Below, piece by piece: positions 1 through 7,848 of a stretch of 9,196 nucleotides of DNA (its first letter is position 1; each line of letters begins with the position of its first letter). Both the position numbers and the translations under genes were made by a program. This DNA comes from Nanobdellota archaeon (GTDB taxonomy: Archaea; Thermoproteota; Nitrososphaeria; Nitrososphaerales; Nitrosopumilaceae), in assembly GCA_012030815.1 (NCBI GenBank), contig JAAUVF010000024.1:1-9196 (forward strand). The letters run 5' to 3'. Below the pieces are notes generated by a model. That model worked only from the letters and a program-made list of their open reading frames with translations, was not told where the DNA came from and searched no databases.

Positions 1-2
1 TT

Positions 3-864
3 GCAAAATTAACACCACATATAAAAAATTCATCAGAAAATTTAGAAAAATTAGGCGGTGTTTTAATTATTTTAATTTCTATTGGAATAGTTGTATCTTT
101 AGTTGTTTTTTGGATATTGGAATTAACTTAATCTCTGTAGATTACATATACATTATAATTTCAATAATTGCAGGCGCTGTCTTACTAAAGTCTACTATTG
201 CGATAAAAGGAATGGAAAAACATGCTATCGCAGTAGTTACTGCGTTAGAAAATGACAATATTTCTTCTGCTAGAGATAATCTATCCATGATTGTAAAGCG
301 AAATACTAAAAATCTTGACAAAAATCATGTATATTCAGGCGTACTAGAGAGTATAAGCGAAAACACTGTCGATGGTATAACTGGACCTCTTTTCTATTTT
401 ACATTTTTTGGTTTGCCAGGAGCATTTGTTTATCGAGTAGTCAACACTGCAGATTCAATGATTGGATACAAAACAGATATTTTCAAAAATGTTGGATGGT
501 TTGGAGCAAACTGTGATAAAATATTAAATTACATTCCATCTAGACTTACTGGATTTTTTATGGTGTTTAGTGCCATGATTCTTGGAAATAATTGGAAAAA
601 TCTTTTGAAATAATGATTCGTGATGGAAAGAAAACTCAAAGTCCAAATGCTGGATACCCTATGGCAGCTATTGCAGGAGCTTTGGGAGCAAAATTTGAAA
701 AAATTGATCATTACTCATTAGGTGATGGAACCATTTCATTTACAAAGGATCATGTCAAGTCAGCTATTTTGATTATGAAAGTTACATCAATATTGTTTTG
801 TGGACTGTTTGTAATTCCAATTCTTTTACTTTTATCATCTATAGGTTGGTGGATTTATGCTTAA
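3..864 (+). CDS. cbiB: Adenosylcobinamide-phosphate synthase CbiB/CobD (5' partial, two frameshifts)
   Basis: Integral membrane enzyme that joins adenosylcobyric acid to the aminopropanol arm (or its phosphate) in cobalamin synthesis. The gene enters the window in frame at base 3 and ends with TAA at 862-864. About 287 residues are visible, so roughly 20-30 N-terminal residues lie outside. Family signatures are the stretch ESISENTVDGITGPLFY, then VYRVVNTADSMIGYK and GWFGANCDKILNYIPSRLTG, and near the end QSPNAGYPMAAIAGALG; hydrophobic segments lie at both visible ends. The reading frame is broken twice: one T is missing from the T run at 106-111 and one A from the A run at 596-600. Restoring both gives one continuous family-typical protein. 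It overlaps cobS by 8 bases. The assignment is firm; the breaks look like sequencing errors. Confidence 0.93.
848..852 (+). promoter_or_regulatory. Shine-Dalgarno-like site for cobS
   Basis: GGTGG lies four bases before the cobS ATG, inside the last codons of cbiB. It resembles the archaeal GGTG core that pairs with the 16S rRNA 3' end. An identical element with the same spacing precedes the internal gene eS27, so it may mark internal operon starts here. It could be chance, because the bases also encode Gly-Trp-Trp of CbiB. Confidence 0.45.
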
Positions 865-1582
865 AGAAATTGGATCTGTATTTTCATTTCTAACTATTAT
901 TCCAATTGGAAATTCAAATCTTGAAACAATTGCAAAATACATGTATATTTTTCCGATTGTTGGAATTGTAATTGGTTTAATTATTGGTTCAATAGGATTT
1001 GGACTTTCATTATTTTTAGATCCATTGATAGTGAGTTTACTAGTTGTTACTTCATTTGCCATACTTACAGGCATACATCACACTGACGGTCTTGCAGATT
1101 TTGCAGATGGCTTGATGGTAAAAGGAACAAAAGATAAAAAACTTACTGCAATGAAAGATCTCTCTACAGGCTCTGCAGGAATGACTGCAATAGTATTGCA
1201 TATTGTGGGATTGATAATTGTATTATCGTTATCCTCTGGCTATCAATTGTTTTTAGCAATTTTACTTAGTGAAATACTAGCAAAATTTTCAATGGTTTTA
1301 ATGGCAGGCATTGGAAAATCTGCATCAATAGGTTCAAACTCTCCTTTTGTTGAGATGATGAAAAATAAAAATAAATTGATAGTATCAATCATTATTACTT
1401 TAATCCCTATGATTCTTCTAGGTGGTTCAACTGGTTTGCTACTATTTGGAGTGTGTGTGACATTAACCATGTTTTTAGTAATATTGAGCTCTCGTAGTTT
1501 TGGAGGAATTACAGGAGATGTATTTGGTGCTACAAATGAATTGACACGACTTGCATCTCTTTTGATCTTTGTTTCAATATGA
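857..1582 (+). CDS. cobS: Adenosylcobinamide-GDP ribazoletransferase (cobalamin synthase) CobS
   Basis: Multi-pass membrane enzyme that condenses adenosylcobinamide-GDP with alpha-ribazole or its phosphate, closing the nucleotide loop of cobalamin. The intact 241-residue product is of normal family length. It carries the acidic signature HHTDGLADFADGL at residues 74-86, which binds the metal and nucleotide in this family, followed by MKDLSTGSAG at 99-108, and has several hydrophobic membrane segments. The ATG at 857 lies inside the end of cbiB, preceded by a GGTGG element at 848-852 that can serve as a Shine-Dalgarno site. Its stop overlaps the cobY start by four bases (ATGA), which points to translational coupling. 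Sequence and neighbours agree. Confidence 0.95.
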   Translation: MLKEIGSVFSFLTIIPIGNSNLETIAKYMYIFPIVGIVIGLIIGSIGFGLSLFLDPLIVSLLVVTSFAILTGIHHTDGLADFADGLMVKGTKDKKLTAMKDLSTGSAGMTAIVLHIVGLIIVLSLSSGYQLFLAILLSEILAKFSMVLMAGIGKSASIGSNSPFVEMMKNKNKLIVSIIITLIPMILLGGSTGLLLFGVCVTLTMFLVILSSRSFGGITGDVFGATNELTRLASLLIFVSI

Positions 1583-2163
1583 TTGGCATTGTTATGGCAG
1601 GTGGCAAAGGAAGTCGAATGAATCTAACTGGAGAAAAACTACTTTTAAAATACAAAAAACCTATAATTCTTCATGTTATAGATGCTTTAACAGAATCTGA
1701 TTGTTTTTCAAAAATATTGGCAATAACTAGTTCTAATTCTCCACAAACAAAGAAATTTTTAGAGGCAAATAAAACTGATCTTTTTAATACGCCTGGTGCT
1801 GGCTATGTAGAGGATCTTAATTTAGTTCTTAAATCATTAGATGATTTTGTCTTTATTACATCAGCTGATTTGCCTTTTTTAGATGGAAACATTATTAAAA
1901 AAATCATCAATCAATGTAATTTGGAAAATATTTGGACTACAATCATTGTGACAAAAAAATTTCTTGATTCATTACATCTTTCTTCTAATTATTGGTTTGA
2001 GTTTGAGAATCAACAATGCTGTTATACTGGAATTTCACTAGTGAATGCAAAGAAAATTTCAGCTCTGGAAAATATATCTGAAAAATTTATTATAGTTAAT
2101 GACAAAAGAGTTGCTTTTAATCTAAATACAAAACAAGATTATGACTTACTCGGCACTGCCTGA
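1579..2163 (+). CDS. cobY: GTP:adenosylcobinamide-phosphate guanylyltransferase CobY
   Basis: Soluble nucleotidyltransferase that activates adenosylcobinamide phosphate with GTP to give adenosylcobinamide-GDP, the substrate of CobS. It is the archaeal replacement for the guanylyltransferase half of bacterial CobU. The intact product has 194 residues. The N-terminal loop MAGGKGSRM (residues 6-14) is the nucleotide-binding signature of the MobA/CobY-like family, and a later SADLPFLDG segment matches the metal-binding Asp region of these enzymes. MobA or another sugar-nucleotide transferase would share these motifs, but direct coupling to cobS (ATGA overlap at 1579-1582) makes CobY the best call. 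Its last 18 bases overlap the convergent eS27 gene. Confidence 0.88.
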   Translation: MIGIVMAGGKGSRMNLTGEKLLLKYKKPIILHVIDALTESDCFSKILAITSSNSPQTKKFLEANKTDLFNTPGAGYVEDLNLVLKSLDDFVFITSADLPFLDGNIIKKIINQCNLENIWTTIIVTKKFLDSLHLSSNYWFEFENQQCCYTGISLVNAKKISALENISEKFIIVNDKRVAFNLNTKQDYDLLGTA

Positions 2164-2343
2164 GATCTTTCCATTGATCTTTGCTTTAGAACCTGTTGGT
2201 TCAGCAATATTGTTGCCACAAGAATTGCATACAACAACTTGTGATGCATGAGAATATACTACTTGTAATTCACCGCATTCATTACAATTAACTTTCTGAA
2301 ATTTACTTGATGGTTTTGGAATTTCAACGTGATCTTTTTTCAT
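2146..2343 (-). CDS. rps27e: 30S ribosomal protein S27e (eS27)
   Basis: Small zinc-ribbon protein of the archaeal 30S subunit, 65 residues, intact. It has two CxxC pairs, CNEC at residues 19-22 and CNSC at 39-42, separated by the characteristic LQVVYSHASQVVVC region, then AEPTGSKAKI, all typical of eS27. It is the second gene of a two-gene unit: its ATG overlaps the eL42 stop by four bases (2340-2343). On the other side its 3' end runs 18 bases into the 3' end of cobY on the opposite strand. Length and zinc ligands are complete. Confidence 0.95.
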   Translation of the reverse strand: MKKDHVEIPKPSSKFQKVNCNECGELQVVYSHASQVVVCNSCGNNIAEPTGSKAKINGKISGSAE

Positions 2344-2621
2344 GCTGCCACCAACTCAAATTTTCTAATTCTAATGCCTATTTTATTATATTTCTTTTTG
2401 CATACAGTGCATGTCATAATAGGAGTAACTTTCTTTGTAGTTTTTGCAGGTTTTGCAAGTTTTGGGAATTTTTGTCCACCATACCCTCGTTTACGCTCAG
2501 CATGTCTTCGTTCTCCTCTAGCTGAACCTCTTCTTTTTCCAGCCTTGTATATGGAGACCTTCTGCTCAGTATGCGTTTTACATTTTGCACAATACTTTCG
2601 CATTACCTTAGGTATGTTCAT
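2340..2621 (-). CDS. rpl44e: 50S ribosomal protein L44e (eL42)
   Basis: Zinc-binding protein of the archaeal/eukaryotic large ribosomal subunit, near the E site. The intact product has 93 residues. Visible features are the N-terminal MNIPK start, a first zinc pair CAKC followed by HT, a basic central stretch (GKRRGSARGERRHAERKRGYGG) typical of the family, and a second pair CTVC followed by basic residues. It is the first gene of the unit with eS27. The ATG at 2621 lies about 27 bases after a TTAAAT element, which suggests a leaderless transcript. In many archaea the same pair continues into the aIF2-alpha gene; here it does not, because cobY faces it. Confidence 0.95.
   Translation of the reverse strand: MNIPKVMRKYCAKCKTHTEQKVSIYKAGKRRGSARGERRHAERKRGYGGQKFPKLAKPAKTTKKVTPIMTCTVCKKKYNKIGIRIRKFELVAA
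2348..2352 (-). promoter_or_regulatory. Shine-Dalgarno-like site for eS27
   Basis: Read on the minus strand, GGTGG ends four bases before the eS27 ATG, within the final codons of eL42. It has the same sequence and spacing as the element before cobS. The bases also encode part of the eL42 C-terminus, so coding constraint could explain it. Confidence 0.45.
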
Positions 2622-2643
2622 ATGAAAAAAACCGCCTCAACGG

Positions 2644-2653
2644 TAATTTAAGC
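2644..2653 (-). promoter_or_regulatory. Putative TATA box for eL42 (shared intergenic promoter region)
   Basis: On the minus strand GCTTAAATTA lies with its centre about 27 bases before the eL42 ATG, the distance expected when transcription starts at the start codon. The core is nearly symmetric, so it could also serve the divergent ade-like gene, whose possible GTG starts (2670, 2691) are about 21 and 42 bases away. Position and composition are the only evidence. Confidence 0.4.
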
Positions 2654-2669
2654 ATTGAATCTATAATAG

Positions 2670-4452
2670 GTGCATAAACCAAGAAAATTTGTGACTTCGA
2701 GCCTAGCTAATTCGATTTCTTCATTAAATTCAGTTGCAATGGGTGACAAAAAAGCAGATCTTGTCCTAAAAAACTGTTCACTAGTATCCGTTTACACTAA
2801 AGAAATCATTCCAAAAATCCAGATCGCAATAATTAATGATCGTATTGCATATGTTGGTCCTGACGCTGAACATACAATTGGTACTAAAACCACAGTCATC
2901 AATATTGAAGGAAATTCGTTGGACCTGGATTTGCTGATCCACATTTACATATTGATCAATTTGTTTTACCATCTGAATTTGCAAAAAATCACTCCTATGT
3001 GGTGTAACATCTCTTTTCTCAGATCCAATAGATATCGTTAGTGTATCTGGATACAAAGGATTTCAAGAATTTCTAAAACTTGGTGAAAATTTACCAATTA
3101 GAATTTTTCAAGCGGTACCGGGAGGCCTTCCAGTAGATGGAAAATTCAGTCATAGCAAAACTTTATCGTTATCACAAGAAAAATTAGCAATCAAACATCC
3201 ACATGTTTTAGGGCTTGGAGAAGTTTTTTCATGGACCAAAGTTACTCTACGAGATCCTAAAACAATGAAATCTTTGTATGCAATGTTGGAGAATGATTGT
3301 ATAATTAATGGACATACTGCTGGAGCTAGTGAAAAAAAACTCAATGCATATGTTGCATCTGGAATTCTATCATGTCATGAACCAATCAATTTTGATCAAG
3401 TTTTAGAAAGATTACGTTTAGGAATGTGGATTATGATCAGAGAAGGTTCTATTAGACGTGATTTAAAAGAAATCATTCCTCGTGTGTTATCTCATGGGAT
3501 TAATCTTGATAGATTGATGTTTTGTTCTGATGGTCTTGATCCTACAGACCTAATACAGTATGGTCATATTGATCACTGTGTTAGGGAATCTATCAAACTT
3601 GGTCTAAATCCAATTGATGCCATTTCAATGGCATCAAAAAACTGCTTTGATTATTACAATATGAACAAAGATTTAGGTGGTATTGCACCTGGAAAACTAG
3701 CAGATATTTTAATTTTTGATGATTTAAAGTCTGTAAAACCTAACAAAGTCTTTGTCGGTGGAAAACTAGTTGTTTCAAACGGTAATATTGTTACCTCAAT
3801 AAAGAAAAAAACACTTTCTCCATGGATAAAAAAAACTATCAAATTAAAACAACTCTCCTCCAAAGACTTTGTTATTCAGTCAAAAAAGAAAAGTGTTCTT
3901 GCAAATACTATCTTTATGCAAACTGAAATTATAACAAAACTTGGTTCAGTAGAACTATTTACTAAAGATGGAAGTGTATTGTCTTCTCTAGAAAAGGATG
4001 TGTGGAAAGTAGCTTCTTTTGATAGAATTCATGGAACGAATAAACATTCTATAGGCTTTCTTGAAAATTTTGGAGCGGATATTGGTGCATTTGCATCTAC
4101 TTGGAGTTTTCATGAAAATGACATGATTGTAATTGGTTCTAATGATTCTGATATGTCTGTAGCTGCAAATATTCTTGTTAAAAATCAAGGAGGTCTTGTT
4201 GTCGTAAAATCTGGTAAAGTTATTGCGTCACTCCCATTACAGTTAGCAGGAATTATTTCTACTGAATCATTTGAAAAAGTTCTAACTAACTTTCAACTAA
4301 TCAATAATTCAATTATAGATTCAGGATGCAAGTTTTCAAAACCTCACCTGATCCCACTTTTCTTACCTTTTCTTGCCCTTCCTTCGATCCGTATACTTTC
4401 TGGAGGAATCGTTGATGTAAAGAAACGATCTTACATTAATCCAATCAGCTAA
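2670..4452 (+). CDS. Adenine deaminase-like amidohydrolase (two frameshifts)
   Basis: Cytosolic metal-dependent amidohydrolase of the adenine deaminase family (adenine to hypoxanthine plus ammonia, purine salvage). Repaired length is about 594 residues, normal for the family. The metal-ligand set is present: PHLH (H92, H94), GEV (E185), GH (H216), CHE (H237) and SDG (D288). The segments KLNAY, IMIREGS, GHIDH and APGKLADILIFDDL match the family, as does the C-terminal domain. Odd points: the classical DPHE reads DPID, and the classical HDSHN of the C-terminal domain reads FHEND, so the substrate may differ. One A is missing at 2912-2914 and one at 2983-2988; both repairs restore conserved sequence. 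Residue numbers assume the GTG at 2670; GTG 2691 is an alternative start. Divergent from eL42. Confidence 0.85.
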
Positions 4453-4458
4453 GTAATG

Positions 4459-4466
4459 TTAAAAAG
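4459..4466 (+). promoter_or_regulatory. Putative TATA box of the thermosome gene
   Basis: TTAAAAAG lies in the 43-base gap between the ade-like stop and the thermosome ATG. Its centre is about 34 bases before the start codon, which would leave a leader of under ten bases. It is followed by a run of five G. This is a weak, position-based call. Confidence 0.35.
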
Positions 4467-4495
4467 GGGGATCACGAGGATTGTAGTTTATCTAA

Positions 4496-6091
4496 ATGGC
4501 ATCTATTCAACAAACACCCAATGGACCAGTTTTAGTTCTAAAAGAGAGTGCATTACAACAAAAAGGTAAGGACGCTCAACACAACAATATTGCTGCTGCC
4601 AAATTGGTTGCTGAATTAGTTAGAAGCAGTTTAGGTCCACGAGGATTAGATAAGATGTTAGTTGATTCCTTAGGCGATGTTACTATTACAAATGATGGTG
4701 CAACCATCTTAAAAGAAATTGATGTTCAACACCCAGCTGCCAAAATGATGGTAGAAATTTCAAAAACAGTTGATAATGAAGTAGGCGATGGTACTACGTC
4801 ATCTGTAGTTTTTGGTGGTTCTCTTTTAGCTAAAGCAGAAGATCTACTCAAAAAAGATGTTCATGCTTCAGTAATTATTGAGGGCTATCAAGCAGCAGCA
4901 GAAAAAACACTAGAAATCTACAGTCAAATGGCAAAAAAAATCAGACCTGATGACAGAGAAACACTTCTCAAAATTGCTACAACTAGCATGCAATCAAAAT
5001 TAATTTCCGAAGATAGTGATGTACTTTCTAAAGTTGTAGTTGATGCAATCTTAAAAGTTGCAACAAAAAAAGCAGAAACATATTCAGTTGATCTTGAAAA
5101 TATTAAAGTTGAAAAGAAAGCCGGCGGTTCTATTACAGATACTCAAATTATCAAAGGCATTGTTTTAGATAAGGAAGTTGTTCATAGTGGAATGCCAACA
5201 AAAATTGAAAAAGCAAAAATTGCATTGTTAAATTCTGCTCTAGAAATTGAAAAAACTGAAATGAGTTCAGAAATTCGAATAACTGATCCAACACAAATGC
5301 AAATGTTTTTGGAAGAAGAAAACAGAATGCTCAAAACAATGGTTGATAAACTTCACAATATTGGTGTTAACGTATTAATTTGTCAAAAAGGTATTGATGA
5401 TATCGCACAACATTATCTAGCAAAATATGGTATCATGGCAGTTAGACGTGTTAAAGAAAGTGATATGATTAAACTTGGTAAAGCAACAGGTGGACGTGTT
5501 ATTTCTAACCTAGATGATCTTACTGAAAACGATCTTGGTACTGCTGATCTTGCTCATCAAAAGAAAGTCGAATCTGATAAATGGGTATTTGTTGAAGGAT
5601 GTAAAAATCCACAATCTGTAACTTTGCTTATTCGAGGTGGTTCACAAAGAGTAATTGATGAGGTAGACCGCTCAATACATGACTCATTGATGGTAGTAAA
5701 AGATGTAATTGAAAAACCAGAAATTGTTGCAGGTGGTGGAGCACCAGAATCATTTGCAGCATCACAACTAAAAGAATGGGCAGATAGCTTTGATGGTAGA
5801 GAACAACTTGCAATTAAAAAATATGCTGAAGCATTAGAAATTATTCCTCTCACCATAGCAGAAAACGCTGGTATGGATCCTATTGATACAATGGCTACCC
5901 TTAGAGCAAAACAAAACCAAGGCCGTAAATGGACTGGAATTGATGCACGAAACACAAGAATAGCTGATATGCTTTCTATTGATGTTGTAGAACCACTTGC
6001 AGTAAAAGAACAAATAATTAAATCTGCAACAGAGGCTGCATGCATGATTCTTAGAATTGATGATGTCATTTCTGTTTCTGGCGCACGATAA
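4496..6091 (+). CDS. Thermosome subunit (group II chaperonin)
   Basis: ATP-driven protein-folding chaperonin forming a double-ring complex in the cytosol. The intact 531-residue product has equatorial-domain motifs LGPRG (46-50), [19 protein letters not shown] (66-84) and GDGTT (97-101). The ATP-binding GGGAPE is at 413-418 and the NAGMDPID segment, with the conserved Asp at 461, follows. The intermediate and apical domains lie between. It ends at VISVSGAR, soon after the conserved ILRIDDVI. There is no Gly/Met-rich or acidic tail of the kind many archaeal subunits carry, and no such tail appears in any frame just downstream, so the lack is probably real rather than a frameshift. Thaumarchaea often have several thermosome genes; which subunit this is cannot be told from one window. 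Confidence 0.97.
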   Translation: MASIQQTPNGPVLVLKESALQQKGKDAQHNNIAAAKLVAELVRSSLGPRGLDKMLVDSLGDVTITNDGATILKEIDVQHPAAKMMVEISKTVDNEVGDGTTSSVVFGGSLLAKAEDLLKKDVHASVIIEGYQAAAEKTLEIYSQMAKKIRPDDRETLLKIATTSMQSKLISEDSDVLSKVVVDAILKVATKKAETYSVDLENIKVEKKAGGSITDTQIIKGIVLDKEVVHSGMPTKIEKAKIALLNSALEIEKTEMSSEIRITDPTQMQMFLEEENRMLKTMVDKLHNIGVNVLICQKGIDDIAQHYLAKYGIMAVRRVKESDMIKLGKATGGRVISNLDDLTENDLGTADLAHQKKVESDKWVFVEGCKNPQSVTLLIRGGSQRVIDEVDRSIHDSLMVVKDVIEKPEIVAGGGAPESFAASQLKEWADSFDGREQLAIKKYAEALEIIPLTIAENAGMDPIDTMATLRAKQNQGRKWTGIDARNTRIADMLSIDVVEPLAVKEQIIKSATEAACMILRIDDVISVSGAR

Positions 6092-6113
6092 GATCTCTAA
6101 CATATTTAGATAA

Positions 6114-6122
6114 AACTTAAGC
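6114..6122 (+). promoter_or_regulatory. Putative TATA box of the ROK kinase gene
   Basis: AACTTAAGC lies with its centre 25-28 bases before the two candidate TTG starts (6144, 6147), a leaderless spacing. A second A/T-rich stretch at 6101-6110 is an alternative. Both sit in the 52-base gap after the thermosome stop. Weak evidence. Confidence 0.3.
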
Positions 6123-6143
6123 AATCCTATCTTAATCAAATTA

Positions 6144-7008
6144 TTGTTGTACAAATTAGGAATAGACCTTGGCGGAACAAAAACAGAAGCAATTTTACTA
6201 GATGAAAATCTTCACACCATTCAAAGAAAAAGAGTTCTTACTCCTCAAAATGATTATTCTAAATTATTAAATACAATTCACTTGTTGAGTGCTGATCTTT
6301 TAAAAAATGTTGAAAATTGTTCTATAGGCATTTGTACACCCGGTGCAATTTCAAAAAAACTGGGTTGATAAAAATAGTAACACACAATGTCTGATTGGAC
6401 AACCATTGAAAGAAGATTTAGAAAAAAAACTAGGTCAGAAAATATCCATGGAAAATGATGCAAATTGTTTTGCAATGGCTGAATCCACTTTAGGTAATGC
6501 AAAAGGATTTGAAGTTGTTTTTGGAGTCATAATGGGTACTGGTGTGGGAGGAGGAATAGTAATCAATGGAAAAATTTATCCAGGTAGAACCAACATCGCT
6601 GGAGAATGGGGGCATCATACATTACACCAAAATGGAAATGTCTGCTATTGTGGAAAGCGTGGGTGTGTTGAGACATACATTAGTGGCCCCGCATTAGAAA
6701 AACGATGGAAAGAATTAACTGGAAAATCTCAAAACATGCCTGAAATTATATTAAATTTAAAAAATTTTTACGCAAAACAATGGAAAGATGAATTTTTGGA
6801 AAACTTTGGATTTGGTTTGGCAAATGTAATTGACATTTTAGATCCAGATGCTATAGTTTTAGGGGGAGGTTTATCTAATATTGATTTTTTGTACACTGAA
6901 GGGAAAGAATCCGTATATCAGAAAGTTTTTTCAGATTTAGTTGATACACCAATTCTTAAAAATAAATTGGGAGATTCTGCTGGTGTATTTGGTGCAGCAT
7001 TATTGTAA
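6144..7008 (+). CDS. ROK-family sugar kinase (two frameshifts)
   Basis: Cytosolic ATP-dependent sugar kinase of the ROK family (glucokinase, fructokinase, N-acetylhexosamine or mannose kinase type); the substrate cannot be fixed from sequence. Repaired length is about 287 residues, normal for the family. Motifs: phosphate loop DLGGTKTEA near residue 7, catalytic ENDAN with Asp about 105, GTGVGGG, GEWGHH (E154, H157), the structural zinc site CYCGKRGC (C167, C169, C174) and VLGGG near the C-terminus. The start is TTG at 6144 or 6147; no ATG is available. The gene breaks in the middle: one A is missing from the A7 run at 6353-6359 and one from the A5 run at 6370-6374. With both restored the join reads PGAISKKTGLIKNSNT, as expected for ROK proteins. 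It faces the 2H phosphoesterase gene across a 32-base gap. Confidence 0.9.
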
Positions 7009-7023
7009 AACAATATGATGGAA

Positions 7024-7036
7024 TTTTTCTAGTTTT
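7024..7036 (+). terminator. Possible T-rich terminator after the ROK kinase
   Basis: Two T runs separated by CTAG lie 16-28 bases after the ROK stop, in the short gap between two convergent genes. Archaeal RNA polymerase commonly stops at such T-rich stretches without a hairpin. A+T richness makes chance occurrence likely. Confidence 0.3.
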
Positions 7037-7040
7037 ACAC

Positions 7041-7541
7041 TCAATTATTTTGAAAATCATATTCTTTTACAATTTTCCATTTTTCTATATCTGGAAAAAA
7101 TTTTTGTATTGCTAGTTTACTTACTATAAATTCATTTTTAGTGTTCAATTCTTTTACAATCTGCTTTCTTTCTTCTATTGGCAAGATTTTGTAAATTAGA
7201 CTTATGTGTGGAATAAACTCATACTTTGAAATATTTTCAAAATATTTCTTCAAATTATTATGAATTGAATCTAATTGCTGATTATTTTTTAATTCAATAA
7301 ATACTGTCTTCCATAATTCTTCTGATTGTGAAATTTCTGATTTTTTAACTAAAAATGAATTTTGGTTTAATATTGATTCCTCTACAATGTTTTCAATAAT
7401 GCTAATTTTTGAGTCCACTAATCCGTAAATTGTAATATGTGGTTCAAATTTTGGAGCTTGATATTTTTCTGAAATTTTATCAATTATATTTTTTAGATAT
7501 TCTCTATCCTCTTTAGAGAAGGTAAGCCAAACAGCATGCAT
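7041..7541 (-). CDS. 2H phosphoesterase (2'-5' RNA ligase / cyclic phosphodiesterase-like)
   Basis: Small cytosolic enzyme of the 2H superfamily, which acts on 2',3'- or 1'',2''-cyclic phosphates or on 2'-5' RNA linkages. Both catalytic HxT/S motifs are visible about 77 residues apart: PHITIYG (H35, T37) and PHISLIY (H112, S114). The chosen ATG at 7541 gives MHAVWLTF and 166 residues. A longer frame to 7583 would overlap the upstream DUF2024-like gene and adds a stretch with no family character, so the shorter start is preferred; it leaves 13 bases between the two genes. The opening MHAVWL followed by PHIT resembles cyclic phosphodiesterase-type members more than the ThpR RNA ligase type, but the substrate is uncertain. 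The frame is intact. Confidence 0.8.
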   Translation of the reverse strand: MHAVWLTFSKEDREYLKNIIDKISEKYQAPKFEPHITIYGLVDSKISIIENIVEESILNQNSFLVKKSEISQSEELWKTVFIELKNNQQLDSIHNNLKKYFENISKYEFIPHISLIYKILPIEERKQIVKELNTKNEFIVSKLAIQKFFPDIEKWKIVKEYDFQNN

Positions 7542-7554
7542 AATAATTAAAATT

Positions 7555-7816
7555 TTATTTAGGACAACCTTCCATTTTTGCAATAAAATAACCGCTAGTC
7601 ATTATCTCAATTTCAATTTCTTCTGATACTGATTGTGTATGGCAAAATCTACATTCTTTTGTAGTGACTGTAGCGTCTTTTTCTCCAACCGTATTTAGCC
7701 ATTCTTTTGCAAATGTAATTGCTTTTTCTATGTCATTTTTTGTCAGTAATCACATCAAAATGCATAATGTGTCCATCTTTTGATTTAACATATGTATCAA
7801 ATACATGAAAACCCAT
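7555..7816 (-). CDS. DUF2024-family protein, small and cysteine-containing (one frameshift)
   Basis: A gene of about 86-87 residues, hidden because no single frame covers it. From ATG 7816 it reads MGFHVFDTYVKSKDGHIMHFDVITD; after a frame change it continues EKAITFAKEWLNTVGEKDA, then KECRFCHTQ and GYFIAKMEGCPK, ending at TAA 7555-7557. This pattern (DTYV, MHFD, AKEWL, ECRFCH, MEGCP) matches my memory of the DUF2024 family, whose function I do not know. The break is in the run of six A (plus-strand T at 7736-7741). Either one A is surplus or two are missing; one surplus gives DKNDIEKAI, two missing gives DKKNDIEKAI. It lies 32 bases after the PPOX-like gene and 13 before the 2H gene, all on the same strand. 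The CxxC-type pair could bind metal, but this is inference. Confidence 0.72.
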
Positions 7817-7835
7817 ACCATCTCAAAAAAAATTT

Positions 7836-7846
7836 GGTTATTAATG
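7836..7846 (-). promoter_or_regulatory. Putative TATA box of the DUF2024-like gene
   Basis: On the minus strand CATTAATAACC has its centre about 25 bases before the ATG at 7816 and sits in the 32-base gap after the PPOX-like gene. If used, the DUF2024-like and 2H genes could be transcribed apart from the gene upstream. Weak, spacing-based evidence. Confidence 0.3.
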
Positions 7847-7848
7847 GA

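Noticed and set aside
3..864. Treating cbiB, the ade-like gene, the ROK gene and guaA as pseudogenes
   Set aside because: All conserved residues persist on both sides of each break and the only lesions are one-base changes in homopolymers; true decay would also bring substitutions and larger deletions, and guaA is a core biosynthetic gene.
2631..2644. Short inverted repeat ACCG-6-CGGT between eL42 and the ade-like gene
   Set aside because: The stem is only four base pairs and would be outside a leaderless eL42 transcript. A regulator site is possible, but nothing else supports it.
5557..6069. A 170-residue open frame on the minus strand inside the thermosome gene
   Set aside because: It lies antisense to a highly conserved chaperonin region, has biased low-information composition rich in Ser, Ile and Thr, and shows no family motif. 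It is a shadow of the codon pattern of the real gene.
6353..6374. Programmed frameshifting in the ROK kinase at slippery A runs
   Set aside because: Two separate shifts in the same direction would be needed within seven codons, there is no reason for a kinase to use them, and ten similar indel sites occur or nearly occur across unrelated genes. Sequencing error is simpler.
7542..7583. N-terminal extension of the 2H phosphoesterase to the ATG at 7583
   Set aside because: It would overlap the end of the DUF2024-like gene in another frame, and the added 14 residues have no family similarity; the internal ATG gives the usual start of the fold.
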